From Macroventuria anomochaeta (lineage: Eukaryota > Ascomycota > Dothideomycetes > Pleosporales > Didymellaceae), in the NCBI RefSeq assembly GCF_010093625.1, contig NW_022985362.1, positions 926,196-990,195 of the forward strand: 64,000 nucleotides of DNA, written 5' to 3'. Positions 44,972-56,290 of this stretch are shown here, in pieces. A program made the translations under genes and the position numbers. The notes under the pieces are model-generated. The model was not told the DNA's origin and did not search any database. It saw nothing but the letters and a program-made list of their open reading frames with translations. The first letter of the stretch is position 1; every line of letters starts with the position of its first letter.

Positions 44972-46368
44972 TTAGCCGTAATAATCATTACCGCCTTTCC
45001 GTTGTATCACGTTGAGCAATTTGCCGCGGAAACTTGCACGAGTCTGCTTTGCTCTTCCTCCTACACGCTCCCACTCATCTTGTATTAGTGCTCGGCCACG
45101 AAGCACAGCTTCTCTGCTCATCGATCGTTCGAATCGTCCATCAAGCATATCTTTCTCGTAGTCCCATATAGGCTCAATCTGGTTTAGATCAGGCGAATTA
45201 GGGGCGTGGGGGGCTCAAATAATGTGGTGTTGAGCATACTCTGCCGCGCAGATACCAATAGCTTTGGCGTGTAGCGGCGCGCCGTCTTCAACAACGACGA
45301 TGGGGCGATTTGGATGAAGCTTCTGGAGCTCATTAACGTATGGGAAAAGCTCGCCGTGCAGCACAAACTTGCGGTAAAGGAACCAATCTACGCCCTTGCT
45401 CTTCTCGCCCCAAGTGAGGTTCTGGTGTTTAAAAAACCTGCGGAGCTTTGCGGGGCATACGCATGCCAAGTGTATGGCCGTCAGTGCGACGCTGTTGATT
45501 GTAGAGAAGACTGGTATTGTTGACCTTGCAGAGAATCTGATTTTGAACTGTCCCAGAAGTGTTAGCAACTATCCGGTTTACTATAGCGTGGTGCTGCTGG
45601 GTGAGGTTCTCAAGATCCAAAGCGAGCTGGTGAGAGAGCTTCTCTTGTGGCGTCTCCCACTCCCAAAGGAGGCAAGGAAATGGCACTTGTGTGTCCTCGC
45701 AGATAGCGCCCCATTGCATGATTTTAAAGTATACTGGGTCTGTGTATTGAGCACAAGACTCACCGTGCTGACCCTTGTTTGATAGTGACGCGCTTGCGCT
45801 TGTGTGGGCGACCGCCGACAAAGATGTAGGTCTCGTCAGTAAAGACAAAGAGAGCGCCTCTGTCAAGCCAGTAGAGGCACCACTGAGCATATTCAACGCG
45901 CAGTTTGCGAAGACTGTTGGAGAGAGAAGGCTTTGCCACCTCAACTACTCGGGTGAGAGGCCTGTCACAATTAGGATGTGAGTGTGTACAACAAATTTTC
46001 TCGATTGTAGCAGGAGAAAGAGCGCCAAGTGGTATGTGATTCTTCACAGCTTCATCCCACGTCTTGTTGGGGTACCACTAAGCCGCATCTTGGATGCTGA
46101 CAGAGGCAGGGGAACCTGGCCCTACCTTTGTTGAAGCAATTCTTGACGCCTTGTGGTTTCTCTCTTGCTCAGTGTAGTCTCACAGGTCAAGGATCCCCTC
46201 ATTTCCTGTGGCGTCGCAGGCCCTACGCACAATGAGAGCGAAGGTGTTCTTCTGGATGCCGAGTGCGTGGTCTTTCTCCTTGTACTCTCACCTTGCAACA
46301 ATGCGGAGGGTAACAATTGCAGCGCGGAGCGAAGGGGTGGTATCCGGAGAACCTTTTGTGCGAGGCAT
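44972..46368 (-). mobile_element. Degenerate Tc1/mariner-type transposon remnant
   Basis: The minus strand carries a second, unrelated transposase in fragments, from MPRTKGSP at 46368 to a stop at 44972. Catalytic-site segments remain: FTDETYIFVGG, VVVEDGAPLH and SPDLNQIEPIW. At least four in-frame stops are present (for example TGA after IVAR and after ILDL, TAG in DAA-WYPNK, and one before APHAPNSPD), as well as frame changes near 45770 and 45440. Most stops could come from C-to-T changes of CGA, CAG or TGG codons, which fits but does not prove repeat-induced point mutation. It is inactive. It differs from the 41-kb element in every motif. Confidence 0.85.
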
Positions 46369-46546
46369 AGCGATATTGAGGGCCTGATGGCGTTGGGCGT
46401 GGTCAAAAACATACAAATCATCACTATCATGCATTGTTCGTAGGACGCTCTCGGATCTTTAACTTTGTTCAATTTTGACGCGCATATCTACATGGCTGCC
46501 AGCTCTATAGCTACAACATCTCTAGCATTTACAATCTCAGTCCAAG

Positions 46547-49500
46547 TCATGACAGGTATTTGTTGGCCTTCAACCATTCCCTGACGACAGCCTCGTCCCT
46601 CTTCGCGTACTTCGCATAGCTCCTGATGGTGTCGTCGATAACCTCAAGAGCCTTGTCGTAACCACGGGTGTCCTTGTTCTTGAAGAATGCCGAAATTTCA
46701 TCAGCAACCTTCTCATCAGCAAACTTATTCAGACCGAAACGCAAGAAGCGCTCGAGAACCACAAGGTTGCCGGATAGAGCAGGGTGAACGGTCTGGTCCC
46801 AGTTGTCGCGAATGTACTTCCATACTTCGGGACGGACTTTGGAGTTATTGGCCAGCGCAATGGTACCAGAGTGCTTGTCCTGGGTGGCGACCTTGTCTGA
46901 GAAGATGAACTTCAAGAAGTCTTGAGCGAGCTCGGGAGTCTGGACGCGACCCATGGTGACCAAGCAAATTTCCTTGCCGTCGATGGATGATGTCGAGAGG
47001 TACTCCTTCTGAACAGCCTTGTAGGCAGACTCTCCACCATTCTTGATCGCAATGCCAAATACAGCACGGCGGAGCGAGGGATGAATAGCTGACTTGTCCT
47101 TTCCGGAGGTGTAAGCTTCAAAGCGCTTCAGGGCCTCATCGACAGTAGCCTGGTGACCGATTAGACCGGCCGACAAGATAAGCGCCGCGCGAAGCTGACC
47201 AGCGAGGAAACCCTCGCCGTCCTTGAACTCCCAGCCAACCTTCTCAACTGCGGGTGTAACCAGCTTGAGGTGGTACTTCCTCAGAGCCTCACTAACGTCG
47301 TCACTGCCAGAGAGTACGCTGCGTACATTGCCAATGTTGGTAAGAATCTGCGACCAGACCAAGTAGTCGGACTCATCCTGGAAGTTCTCTACGAGCGCAA
47401 GCAGGCCGGCAGTAGAGCCGAATCCGGCGATAGAGTTGGCGTAAGCATCTCCAATGATGCCAATCTTGTCCTGCACTGTGAGCTCGTGACGGGCTTCGCC
47501 AAGCTTGGCAAGGCGCTCTGGCGGGTAGTTGGTCCGGTAGAATCCAGTGAGGTTCTTGTTGAGCTGGTAGAAGCCATCGTCAACGTTGCGGATGGTCTCC
47601 TCCTTCTGAGTCAAGGCACCCGTCTGGTGAACAGTTGCTGTCGAAGGAGATGAACCCGCATGCAGACCCAATGGAATCCACCACACTGTCGAGTCTTCCT
47701 CTGGCTTGACATCGCCGGCGAGCAAGAAACGCTGTTGGCGGATGCCGATCTGGCCAGGCTCTTCGGCAACGGTGACGACAGGGAAACCGATCTTGCGGAC
47801 CCAGAAGTCCATGAAGCTGCTGACATCCTGACCAGAGGCCTCGCTTAGGGCGGACCATAGGTCGTTAGTAGTGGCATTCGAGTACTGATGAGCCTTGAGG
47901 TAGTTGGCTACACCCTGAAGGAATACCTTCTCACCAAGGTGAGCGCTCAACATGCGGATGACCGAGCTACCCTTCAAGTAACTGATGTGATCGAAGATCT
48001 GGTCAACCTCGAGACCGTCGTAGACAGGTACTTCGATAGGGTGGGAGGTGCGTAGCGCATCAAGCGCGAAAGCTTGTTGCACGGAATCAGTCTATAAGCA
48101 ATGTCAGCGATCGTGGAGCAAAGGTACCTCGTGCTCTTGAACGTACAACGAACTGCCCCCACACGTTCCAGTCTGCGCCATGTCAGTCAGTTGAATTCGA
48201 CTTTGAACGTGGCAGAACATACCTGGGTACAGGTGGTCAACGGCGAACCATCCAACCCAAGTGGCGAAGCCCTCGTTGAGCCAAAGCTCACTCCACCAGT
48301 CCATCGTGACCAGGTTGCCGAACCACTGGTGAGCAAGCTCGTGAGCCACGACGTACGCCACTCTGTTTCGGTAGCTGTCTGCGGATGTCTCGGGATCGAA
48401 GAGCACGGCGGTAGTACTGAAGTTAAGATTAGCGTTCATCCTTTGAGTGCAACAAACCTAGCACTGACCGGTAGGTGATGAGACCCCAATTCTCCATGGC
48501 ACCGTGCGACTATCAGTCCAGGTCAGTTTACGGTTCATAGTGTAGGGAGTAGTGGTACGTATGATTGGCTGGTGAATAAGCACAATTACACGCACACGGG
48601 CCGTGTGAACTCACAAATTCGTGAACAGCCAGAAGATCGACCTTAGGAAGCGGGTAGTCGACCTGGAAGACCTCTGAGAAGTAGTCGACGATCTTGTGAC
48701 AGTTGTCCAGCGCAAACTCTCCCTGCTTCTTGAGTCCGCGAGTAGTGTAGACCCTGACAGGGATGCTCTTGCCGTTGTACTTGCGCTCGGTGAAAGCCTC
48801 AACGTACTCGAAGTCACCAATGGCCCATGCCAACAGGTATGTCGACATGATGGGTGTGGTCTCGAAGACAACAGTGTGGAAGCCGTCACGCCTGCTCTCC
48901 TTCGTCTCCTTCTCGGGCATATTGCTGAGAGCTACCTGGTCCTTCGGGACCTCGATCTCGACATCGAAAGTCGCCTTAAGGTTGGGCTCGTCGAAGCAGG
49001 GGAAGGCTCGGCGGGCGTCACATGCCTCGAACTGGGTGCTGTACATGTAGTGGAAATCGTCGTCCTTGGCAACCGAGGCCGCGACGTCGCCCTTGGGCGT
49101 GTACTTGGAGCGGTAGAAACCAGCCATGATCTGTAAAGCCGATCAGCAGAGTCTTTGCAAGCGTCGATGCACATCTCGACATACGTTGTTGACCGTTCCC
49201 TCGAACTTGACCTCCAGGGTCACCTCGCCCGAGTAGTTGATCTTCTCTCCGAAGTCGAGGGTAACGCGCTGGCGCTTCTCATCGTAGGAGATATCCTTGG
49301 CCGACTTGGTGGCATCGCCGGCCTTCAGCTCAGCGCTGTGTACCTTGAGCTGATGGGCATTGAGCACCAGCTCAGAGAAGCCATCGTCCTTTGTGATCTT
49401 TGTGTTGATGCTGACGGCACCCTTGTAGCCGAATTTGCCGCCGAACTCGATGTCGTAGAGGGAGATAGCGTAGTGAGAAGGTTTGGCCCTATGACTTCTG

Positions 49501-49575
49501 TGAGCTTCCGTTGTGCGTGAGGGCCAGCCACTATGTAACCTACCACAAGGGGAGAATGTCTCGGTCTGACGCCAT
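46547..49575 (-). CDS. M1-family zinc aminopeptidase (AAP1/APE2 type)
   Basis: An 885-aa cytosolic-type metallo-aminopeptidase that trims peptides. Seven exons: 49575-49544, 49488-49185, 49130-48615, 48509-48469, 48416-48223, 48172-48147 and 48091-46547. The total divides by three and two exons are only 41 and 26 nt. The exopeptidase motif GAMENW lies at the start of exon 4. The zinc site HELAHQW with the downstream Glu in LWLNEGFATW lies in exon 5. The ERAP1-like C-terminal domain fills exon 7. The first exon encodes MASDRDILPL and splices to AKPSHYAISLYDIEF, the normal start for Ape2-like enzymes, with no signal peptide. A mitochondrial form from an upstream start is not visible. Confidence 0.94.
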
Positions 49576-50579
49576 GTCTGTGAAACTACTGGTGACTTCG
49601 CTCTGACAGAATCTTTTCTGAACACTCAATGCAGCTGGTCGAGCAACTGCAAGTCTCGGTCTCAGTCTCGGTTGCACACGTGAGGTCGAGTGAAGCTCTG
49701 TAGCTCTTGTGGTAGAACTTGAGAAACGCTTAGCAGCGGCTGCAATGCGGCAAGATGTAGGAGCTAGTCTAGGCAGAAGCTTAGTCCAGAGCTGTGGGCG
49801 AGAGCTAGGTCTCGAGTAGTGAATGAGAGACGCCAGCTTTAAAAGAGGGGACGGAACGAACTGTCGGAGTGGGGTGGTTGATGGTGCATGTCACCGCTCG
49901 CTCGGGAAGGTGCCTCACGCGTTGCGGGACAAGCAGCCGCTCTGTCCGCAGGACGCCCAACTTCACGCAATACAAGGCTTCAATAATCGTGACGTTATAT
50001 AATAGGAATTGAAACTACATAGTATTCGATACACTGGCAACATAAATCTGACTATTGCTGAAGCCCTTCAAGCTCTACAAAGGGTGCTGTGAACGTGAGA
50101 TGGTGCGCGTTGCGGGGACCTCGGAATCCCTGCTCTAGCGCGGGGCTCTTTTGGAAAGCATCAGGTAAAGAAATGAGAACACGAGTAAGGAAGACAAAAT
50201 TGTTGCCTGTGGATGTTGGCCATTCCTTCATGAGATTGCCGATGCTGCCTCGGAGTACTTCGAAACGGAGGGCAACGGAGTGTAACAGTGTCGGTACGGT
50301 AGACGTGAAGTATGCGCTCATAAGCCTCTGTAATCACGAAAGGATGTATGCTTGCTTTCTGTGGCTGCACCACCTTGTCCGTATGGACTTCGCGTGCAAA
50401 AAATCCACGAGTGAATATTGCCTGGAGATAGAGAAGATGCCTAACGCCGTGTAAATGCCTCAAAACCGAGCGCCTGTCATGCAATAACGCAGAAACCCGA
50501 CCAAAATCCCCTCTTAGACTACTAAGATCCTCCCAACAGTCGCTGGCACGATCAGTCCGCTTCTCTCTGCCACACGCTA
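49576..50579. other. Intergenic region
   Basis: This is the M1 peptidase upstream region (to about 50040), followed by the 3' flank of the small membrane-protein gene. Open frames at 50052-50460 have no recognisable motif and I do not call them. Confidence 0.4.
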
Positions 50580-51043
50580 CTATATCCGGATCAAGACGTC
50601 CAAGCACTGTATCCTCCACTCCTTCTTGCCCAATAGACCCTTCACCCACTCGTTCATTGCACCTACACTCGCTTTCCCTCTTACTCCGTCAACTGCGCCC
50701 TTGACCAGCTCGTGTGCGCTATTTGTAGCCGCTTGCGCAAAGACACCAGCTGTCTCGAGTAGCGGCGTTGTCTCGTTGCGTGCCAGCCCTGCTGTGTCGG
50801 GGAGCGGCGGATCGAACCATGGCGTGTGGAAGTCGAATAGCGCGACGACGAGTATGAAGAGGAGTAACGAGCAGTAGACGCAGGGCCGGTTGAGGAAGTA
50901 TGTCGCGGAGATAAAGAGGACTAGGTACACGGGCGAAGCATTTGTGCGGAGTCTAGAGAGATTAATATTGGCTCATTGCCACAGAGGAGACGCCTGACTT
51001 ACAGAAAGAAAAGTACGGGTATCCAGCTGCGGAGGCAGAACAT
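50580..51043 (-). CDS. Small two-to-three-helix membrane protein, unknown function
   Basis: A 137-aa protein from two exons, 51043-51003 and 50952-50580, joined by a 50-nt GT..AG intron. Splicing creates a continuous start MFCLRSWIPVLFFLLRTN. It has an N-terminal hydrophobic segment, then two close hydrophobic stretches (YLVLFISATYFL and YCSLLLFILVVALF), then a soluble tail of about 85 residues with NETTPLL and a helix ending WVKGLLGKKEW. The spacing resembles fungal ER or Golgi proteins of the reticulon-like hairpin sort, but I do not recognise a family. The intron, in-frame join and hydrophobic pattern support a real gene. Confidence 0.6.
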
Positions 51044-51622
51044 TGTGGTGTCGTGTGCGGAAATGCGCGGGCTGTGAAGACAATCACAGCCAAAGGTGAG
51101 AACCAGAAGAGTGAGCGCACAGCTCAGAAGTGAAACAGTGAGTGAACGGGTATTAATACGAACGCTACAGTGCAAATAAAGGGAAAGTGGTGAAGGCGAC
51201 TGGCGTGGTGTTATGATGTCTCAGGCTTGGTTGGCAGGCGCAATCAATGGTTGAGGCTGACACGTGCGCGCCACTGCGGACTTCCTTCAAGTGGCGCGCG
51301 ATTGGTCTGTCAACGCTGACGCAACGCAAACTCATACTGTTTGCGGTCTTCAGATACTATTGGTAATTCGATGTTATATGGTGCTATATAGCGGCATTGT
51401 AGCCCTACCATCCATAGGACATCCCACACATGTCCGTCCGTACTCCTCTATTCATGCAATTCGTACAACAGCTACCAAGTGTCGTCTCATACTTCTGAGT
51501 CCGAACCAAGATCGCTTCTCAAAACGCCGATAGTCGAGTGTTAAAAGTACATGAAGCTTGCGCGCGCCAACTATGGGCTTTCGAAGCGTATTTCTAGGCA
51601 TCGGCCAACTCTCTCGGATCTC
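51044..51622. other. Intergenic region
   Basis: This is the upstream region of the small membrane-protein gene and the ERD2 3' flank. No gene seen. Confidence 0.4.
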
Positions 51623-52491
51623 TTAGACGGGGAGGTTGAACTTCTTGCCTTGGATGACCCTGGTGCATGTTAGCATTTGTTGCGGAAGCAGACCAAGGCT
51701 GCCGGGATACTGACTTTGTGTAGTAGATATAGAAGAAATCCGAGTACAGGATGGTCTGCACGATACCTGCGATGACAGCGATTGGGTCGTAGAAGCGCGG
51801 CACCTCGAAGAAGTACCTGTAAATCCAGTTGGGGATGTACAGAGCTCGGTAAGCGCCGAGCGCGAACAAGTAGTGCGTTGTGATTGTCTCTGCTTCACCG
51901 GTCCTTTGCAGCATGAATAGCTGGGGCAGGATAGCGACCGATTCGAGCCAGATGGAGAATGCCCATAGGATCTGTAACCCTCGTTAGATCCCAACCTATC
52001 CCGTTCGTGTCTCAACTCACCTCGGTCAACGTGTATTTGTACGGGAACAGCACGGCTAGTACTGTGCTGAATGCCAGCAAGTATTGCACCTTGAAAGTAT
52101 CGAGGTTCGGGTCGTGGGTGGGCTTGAAGTCGTTGAGCATGAGGTATACGGTATACGCAGATGTACTGATGAAGACGATCTTGAAGATGGTGTTGTATAG
52201 CGCACTGGGGTCGTAGAAGGTCCAAAGAAGGTCGATGTATCGACTGAGGTACACAATTAAGTACAGGAACTGTGACTTGAATGAGATACCGGCCGCACTC
52301 TGTTGTATTTTGTCAGAAACCGCGCAATCCATTTGCTAGTTTTGCTCAACAGACACTTGAGGTCTTCATCTTGTGCAAGAGAATCAGAATCGATAGCAGA
52401 TGGGACAAGTCCCCTAAACAGCCATTGTTAGCATGCGCAAGCTAAACCAAGTGAGCTTGAACCTACCTAACAGCCTGAAAAGGTTCATCAT
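51623..52491 (-). CDS. erd2: ER lumen protein-retaining (KDEL/HDEL) receptor
   Basis: A 218-aa seven-helix receptor that returns escaped ER proteins from Golgi to ER through COPI vesicles. Five exons: 52491-52467, 52413-52355, 52299-52021, 51971-51715 and 51659-51623; lengths sum to a multiple of three. The start MMNLFRLLGDLSHLLSILILL is assembled across the first intron. Then come the conserved GISFKSQFLYLIVYLSRYIDLLW, FKPTHDPNLDTF, the helix pair around SIWLESVAILPQLFML, TTHYLFALGAYRALYIPNW and the C-terminal DFFYIYYTK-VIQGKKFNLPV (parts shown only to identify blocks). Two adjacent ATGs give the same protein apart from one Met. It shares a 400-bp divergent promoter with the GH85 gene. Confidence 0.95.
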
Positions 52492-52897
52492 GGCGACGCG
52501 CCCTTGGCTGGAGTGTGACTTGTGGAGAAGTGCAGCTACTCGAGCGTGGTTGAAGACTGAACGTTTGCACGACGTTGAATAAAATGACACGTTTGGAGCA
52601 GCTGCAAGGCGTAGGGTTGGGAGCTGATCCTTGCATGCTAATAATGCCAAGAAACAGTCCCCCAAGTTCCTGCCAGGGGAGATCGGACGTCACTGCCGCA
52701 ACACCAGACCAAAAAGGTCGTGAACGCCTTATCGATGACGAAGAATGAGTAACGGTAGCTCTTCAACAAGCTCTCGATGGCTTGGATGCTCGGTGCGGTG
52801 GATGCCCATGTTGTGGTCTCCCTAGGGACCCCCGCGGACTTTAGCCCTCGCGAAAGGCTCATCTGCAGCTGCAACACCGTGCAACAAATGCAACAAC
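52492..52897. promoter_or_regulatory. Divergent promoter between ERD2 and the GH85 gene
   Basis: About 400 bases separate the two starts, which point away from each other. No clear TATA box. Shared control is possible but not shown. Confidence 0.35.
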
Positions 52898-55118
52898 ATG
52901 GCATATCTATTAGGCTGGAAAGACATCTTACGGCCCATACGTGACGGCTACCGACACCTCTTCCCATCTCCAGATACAGGCCCAACACCAGAAGAACGTC
53001 GAAAGCAACGCGCCCTCGACCAGCTGAAAGGCTTCACTTACTTCGACACCTTCGAACAGCTGGAGACGTGGACTGACACTGATGCTGATCCTTTACAACG
53101 AGCCAACACGCCGTTGATGGTGCGTTCGGTCAACGAAAGAGAGGGATTAGGCAAGACTAGTGTCCTTCTTTGCCATGACTATGCAGGAAACTACCACGAC
53201 TATGAGGGGCCATCAGGCATTGGCTTAGAACAGGAGAAGTATGCATGTGAATACCTGCAATATGTCGATACCTTCATCTACTTTTCTCACAAACTCGTGT
53301 GCGTCCCGCCACCAACCTGGACCAATGCACTGCATCGCAATGGAGTGAAGGCGCTCGGCACGATACTGATCGAATCGCAAACGCCAGACTCTGAGAAGCT
53401 CTTACAGCACGGCAACGATGGATTATCTTTCCCATTGGCAACGAAGCTTGCCAAGATTGCAGATCACTACAAGTTCGACGGCTGGCTTGTGAACATCGAA
53501 AAGCCGTTTCCCACAGCGAGCTGGAATGCACACGTTCTGGAGGCTTTCCTTCGCCAACTAAAGTCAAATCTTGGAGTCGAAAAGCAGCTTATCTGGTGAG
53601 TGATCTACGTTCAGTTTAGGAGCAGCGTTTGACCGTATTAGGTATGATGCCTTGACTACCACCAATAAAGTGTCCTATCAGAACGCCCTCAACACGCAAA
53701 ATCTGCCATTTGCGAAAGCTTGCGGCAGCGTTCTTACCAACTACTGTTGGAAAGAGAGTGACGCCGCGGATTCATTACACGAAGGCCTGCAAACGAACTT
53801 GCCATCACATCAAATTCACTTTGGCATTGACGTCTGGGCTCAGAATACAACCAAGCTCTCGCATCCTCGCATCACATACCCCGAGTATGGCGGTGGCGGT
53901 ACCAACACGGGTGTCGCGGTAGCCAAGCTTGCAGAATTTGGGCTCTCGGCTGGCATCTTCGCACCAGCGTGGACGTTCGAGCACTTTCCAGGTCACGGAA
54001 GAGATGTGGAGCAGACGATGTGGGATGGAGGAGATCTCCCAGAGGGTACAGCTTGCCCGTGCGGTGATTGTGACAAGCGGCATCAACCGAACAAAGTAAC
54101 ACCAATCACCAGCTTTGCAAGGCTGTACAATGCCGGCTCAGAGACATTCTTCTTTACAGACTTCAGTCGAGCATTCAGCACGCACAGTGACAAAGAGAAA
54201 GAGAGTCTGTTCAGTGGCTTCAGCATGCATGCACAACTTGGCTCGCAAGCAATCCTGCCTCTTAGAACGGAGTCACTAGGCATGCTAAGTCCTTTGCGAC
54301 ACAGATTGGAAGACGTATCAGGTCGATCGCAGCTTGTTATTGAGGCTTGCAATTTGCCTTTATCGTCAATTAAGAAAGATTTGGCGCCCACAGATCACAA
54401 TTGGATGATACCGCTGTTCAAACTGGACATGCCAGCGGATGGGTCGCTGCGGCTGCGGGTCTCCTATCGAGACCTCTCAAACATACCCCAAGGCGTAGCC
54501 TTCTACATGAAAGTCTCTGGTACAGTGCATGGCCTTACGCAATACGACTGCCCTCGAATTGACCACCTCCTCGACCTCGAAATCAGAACCAGCAACGTTC
54601 TATCATTGTCAAATCCTCGTCTGGAGGAGCTCGGCTTTTACTCGCATGCATTTAACGCTGAAAGCTGTACAAGACTTGCAGAGGTGGACTATATCTGCAT
54701 TCAGCCTATCGCTTCCTATCCTGTTCCGTCCCAACCTGTCCCTTACCGAGGTGACTCATTCCAACCTATCTCATCCCGAAATTTCCCATCAGAGGCCTCA
54801 TCGCCGACGAGTACCATCTCTGATATTCAGAAGTCATCTCGGGGTGAAGGAGAGACACAGCATCTGAGACTCTGCTGGACCCACTCTTCCAGTGGTCAAC
54901 CAGTGAAGGGCATGCCTTACAGTAGCATTACCGGATCTTTCTCTTATTTTGTCGTTTGTGTTGATGGTAACGGTTTCGGAAGAGCGTATGCGGGAGAGCA
55001 CATGCTTCCAGCTTCGTTCGTGGAGCGACTGGCTGGACGCGAGGTGTTTGTGAAGATCAAGGGCATAGGTTTCGACGGGCACGAGCTTTCGAGCGCAAGC
55101 ACAACGTTGCAGTTTTAA
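52898..55118 (+). CDS. Cytosolic endo-beta-N-acetylglucosaminidase, GH85
   Basis: A 724-aa ENGase that cuts the chitobiose core of N-glycans, in the cytosol acting on free or misfolded glycoproteins. Exons: 52898-53595 and 53642-55118, the join giving LIWYDALTTTNK. The GH85 barrel covers about residues 50-400: FTYFDTFEQL, VLLCHDYAGNYHDYEG, FIYFSHKLVCVPPP, the catalytic region FDGWLVNIEKPF with its Glu, IWYDALT, and FGIDVWAQN. The C-terminal part is beta-rich as in the family. No signal peptide is present, as for cytosolic fungal ENGases. Between about residues 600 and 640 there is a low-complexity stretch built from short Pro-Val-Pro and Gln-Pro-Ile steps. Confidence 0.9.
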
Positions 55119-55750
55119 CCGGATTTGTCAAATCGGTCGGGAATAAGGCGGCCTTTGCATGCGTGTGTCGCAAAGTTCACAGGTGTTGAAGAGTCGAAGC
55201 CAAAGGACGATCGATGCAGATATTGGCTCCACCTTCTGTCCACAATACAACCCTTCCTGCGTTTGATCGCCACCCGGCTCGTCATTCGTCGTTGTCGCGA
55301 CTCGATCATTGCAGTACTGACAGACCTGACACGCTTCATGCGCGACCAGGGGTTCAGCCCTACCTGAAACATGGAACCGACCGGCCATGGTCCAGCACTC
55401 GTCAGCCAAGTCCAAGCAGCTCAGAAACACCAATCGTAGCCGACCACTCACGAGTCCACTGCATAGAGTTCTGACCTGGGCTCCCAAGTTGCCGAAGATT
55501 GCATTGCTGGTGGGTGTGTCGAAATGGGCAAATTTAGAGCAGGAGGGAATGTATAGAGTATACTGAGGCGCACTTCAGGGCCTTGTTTCCTTCTTCTCTA
55601 GATTCCTCTTTCTACCTTCGGGATCATTCGATCCTTCGACTCCATATCATCGATTGTTGGAGATCCACAATATCGATCCTGAGGCGATCGAACTTGAATC
55701 CCAAGTGAATTACGAAAACCACTCTCGATCGCAGCGACGATTCACACAAA
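55119..55750. other. Intergenic region
   Basis: This is the GH85 3' flank and the promoter of the small membrane-protein gene at 55751. The last 250 bases are pyrimidine-rich as in a fungal leader. No gene seen. Confidence 0.4.
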
Positions 55751-56290
55751 ATGGTCAACATCAACTCAATGCACCCCGTGCGTGCTACACAAGCCACTTT
55801 TGCCATAATCGTTCTAGGACTCATGGCCTACGGTTCGTACATCCTGTCCCCCTTTCACGCCAACACTAACGCCGCTCCAGTTTCCTCATGGTGGACATCG
55901 CACTGGCAGCAGGCCTCTCCTGCCCAAGTCTCACTCCTGATCTTTGCACCCGTCTGGTCGCTCATCACACTCATCCCAATCCTCCTCATACCGCTCAAGT
56001 TCAGCCACCTGCTCTCGTCCGCCGGCATCCGCTGGGGCCTCGTTGCGCTTGATGCGCTCACCATGCTATTCTGGTTCGCTGGGTTCGTGGCGCTGGCTGT
56101 GTTCTTGAATGGAAGGATTTGCTTTGGGCAGGTGTGTGATGTTGCGAGGGCGGGGGCGGTGTTTGGAGGCTTGAGTTGGGCAGTTGCGACGGGTGCGCTT
56201 GGGTATGAGACGTATCTTGCTGTTACGACGGAGAAGAGGAGGGTGCCGGCGGTGCAGAAGCCGGATGTTGCTATGCATCAGGGAGTGTAA
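55751..56290 (+). CDS. Four-helix membrane protein, MARVEL-like
   Basis: A 179-aa single-exon protein with four hydrophobic segments: residues about 12-32 (ATFAIIVLGLMAYGSYIL), 60-82 (SLLIFAPVWSLITLIPILLIPL), 92-118 (WGLVALDALTMLFWFAGFVALAVFL) and 135-160 (AGAVFGGLSWAVATGAL). The third segment carries the Asp-Ala-x-x-x-x-x-F-W-x-x-x-F pattern often seen in MARVEL-domain proteins of fungi, which organise membranes or vesicles. The tail is short and charged. There is no signal sequence beyond the first helix. Function unknown. Confidence 0.7.
   Translation: MVNINSMHPVRATQATFAIIVLGLMAYGSYILSPFHANTNAAPVSSWWTSHWQQASPAQVSLLIFAPVWSLITLIPILLIPLKFSHLLSSAGIRWGLVALDALTMLFWFAGFVALAVFLNGRICFGQVCDVARAGAVFGGLSWAVATGALGYETYLAVTTEKRRVPAVQKPDVAMHQGV

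Noticed and set aside
40700..46500. Search for a gene cluster or defence island around the two transposons
   Set aside because: Only an ordinary UNC93-like transporter lies between the elements; neighbouring genes are unrelated housekeeping or hydrolase genes.
50052..50460. Opposed open frames of about 90-162 codons downstream of the small membrane-protein gene
   Set aside because: No recognisable motif or intron signature on either strand; more likely 3' flank.
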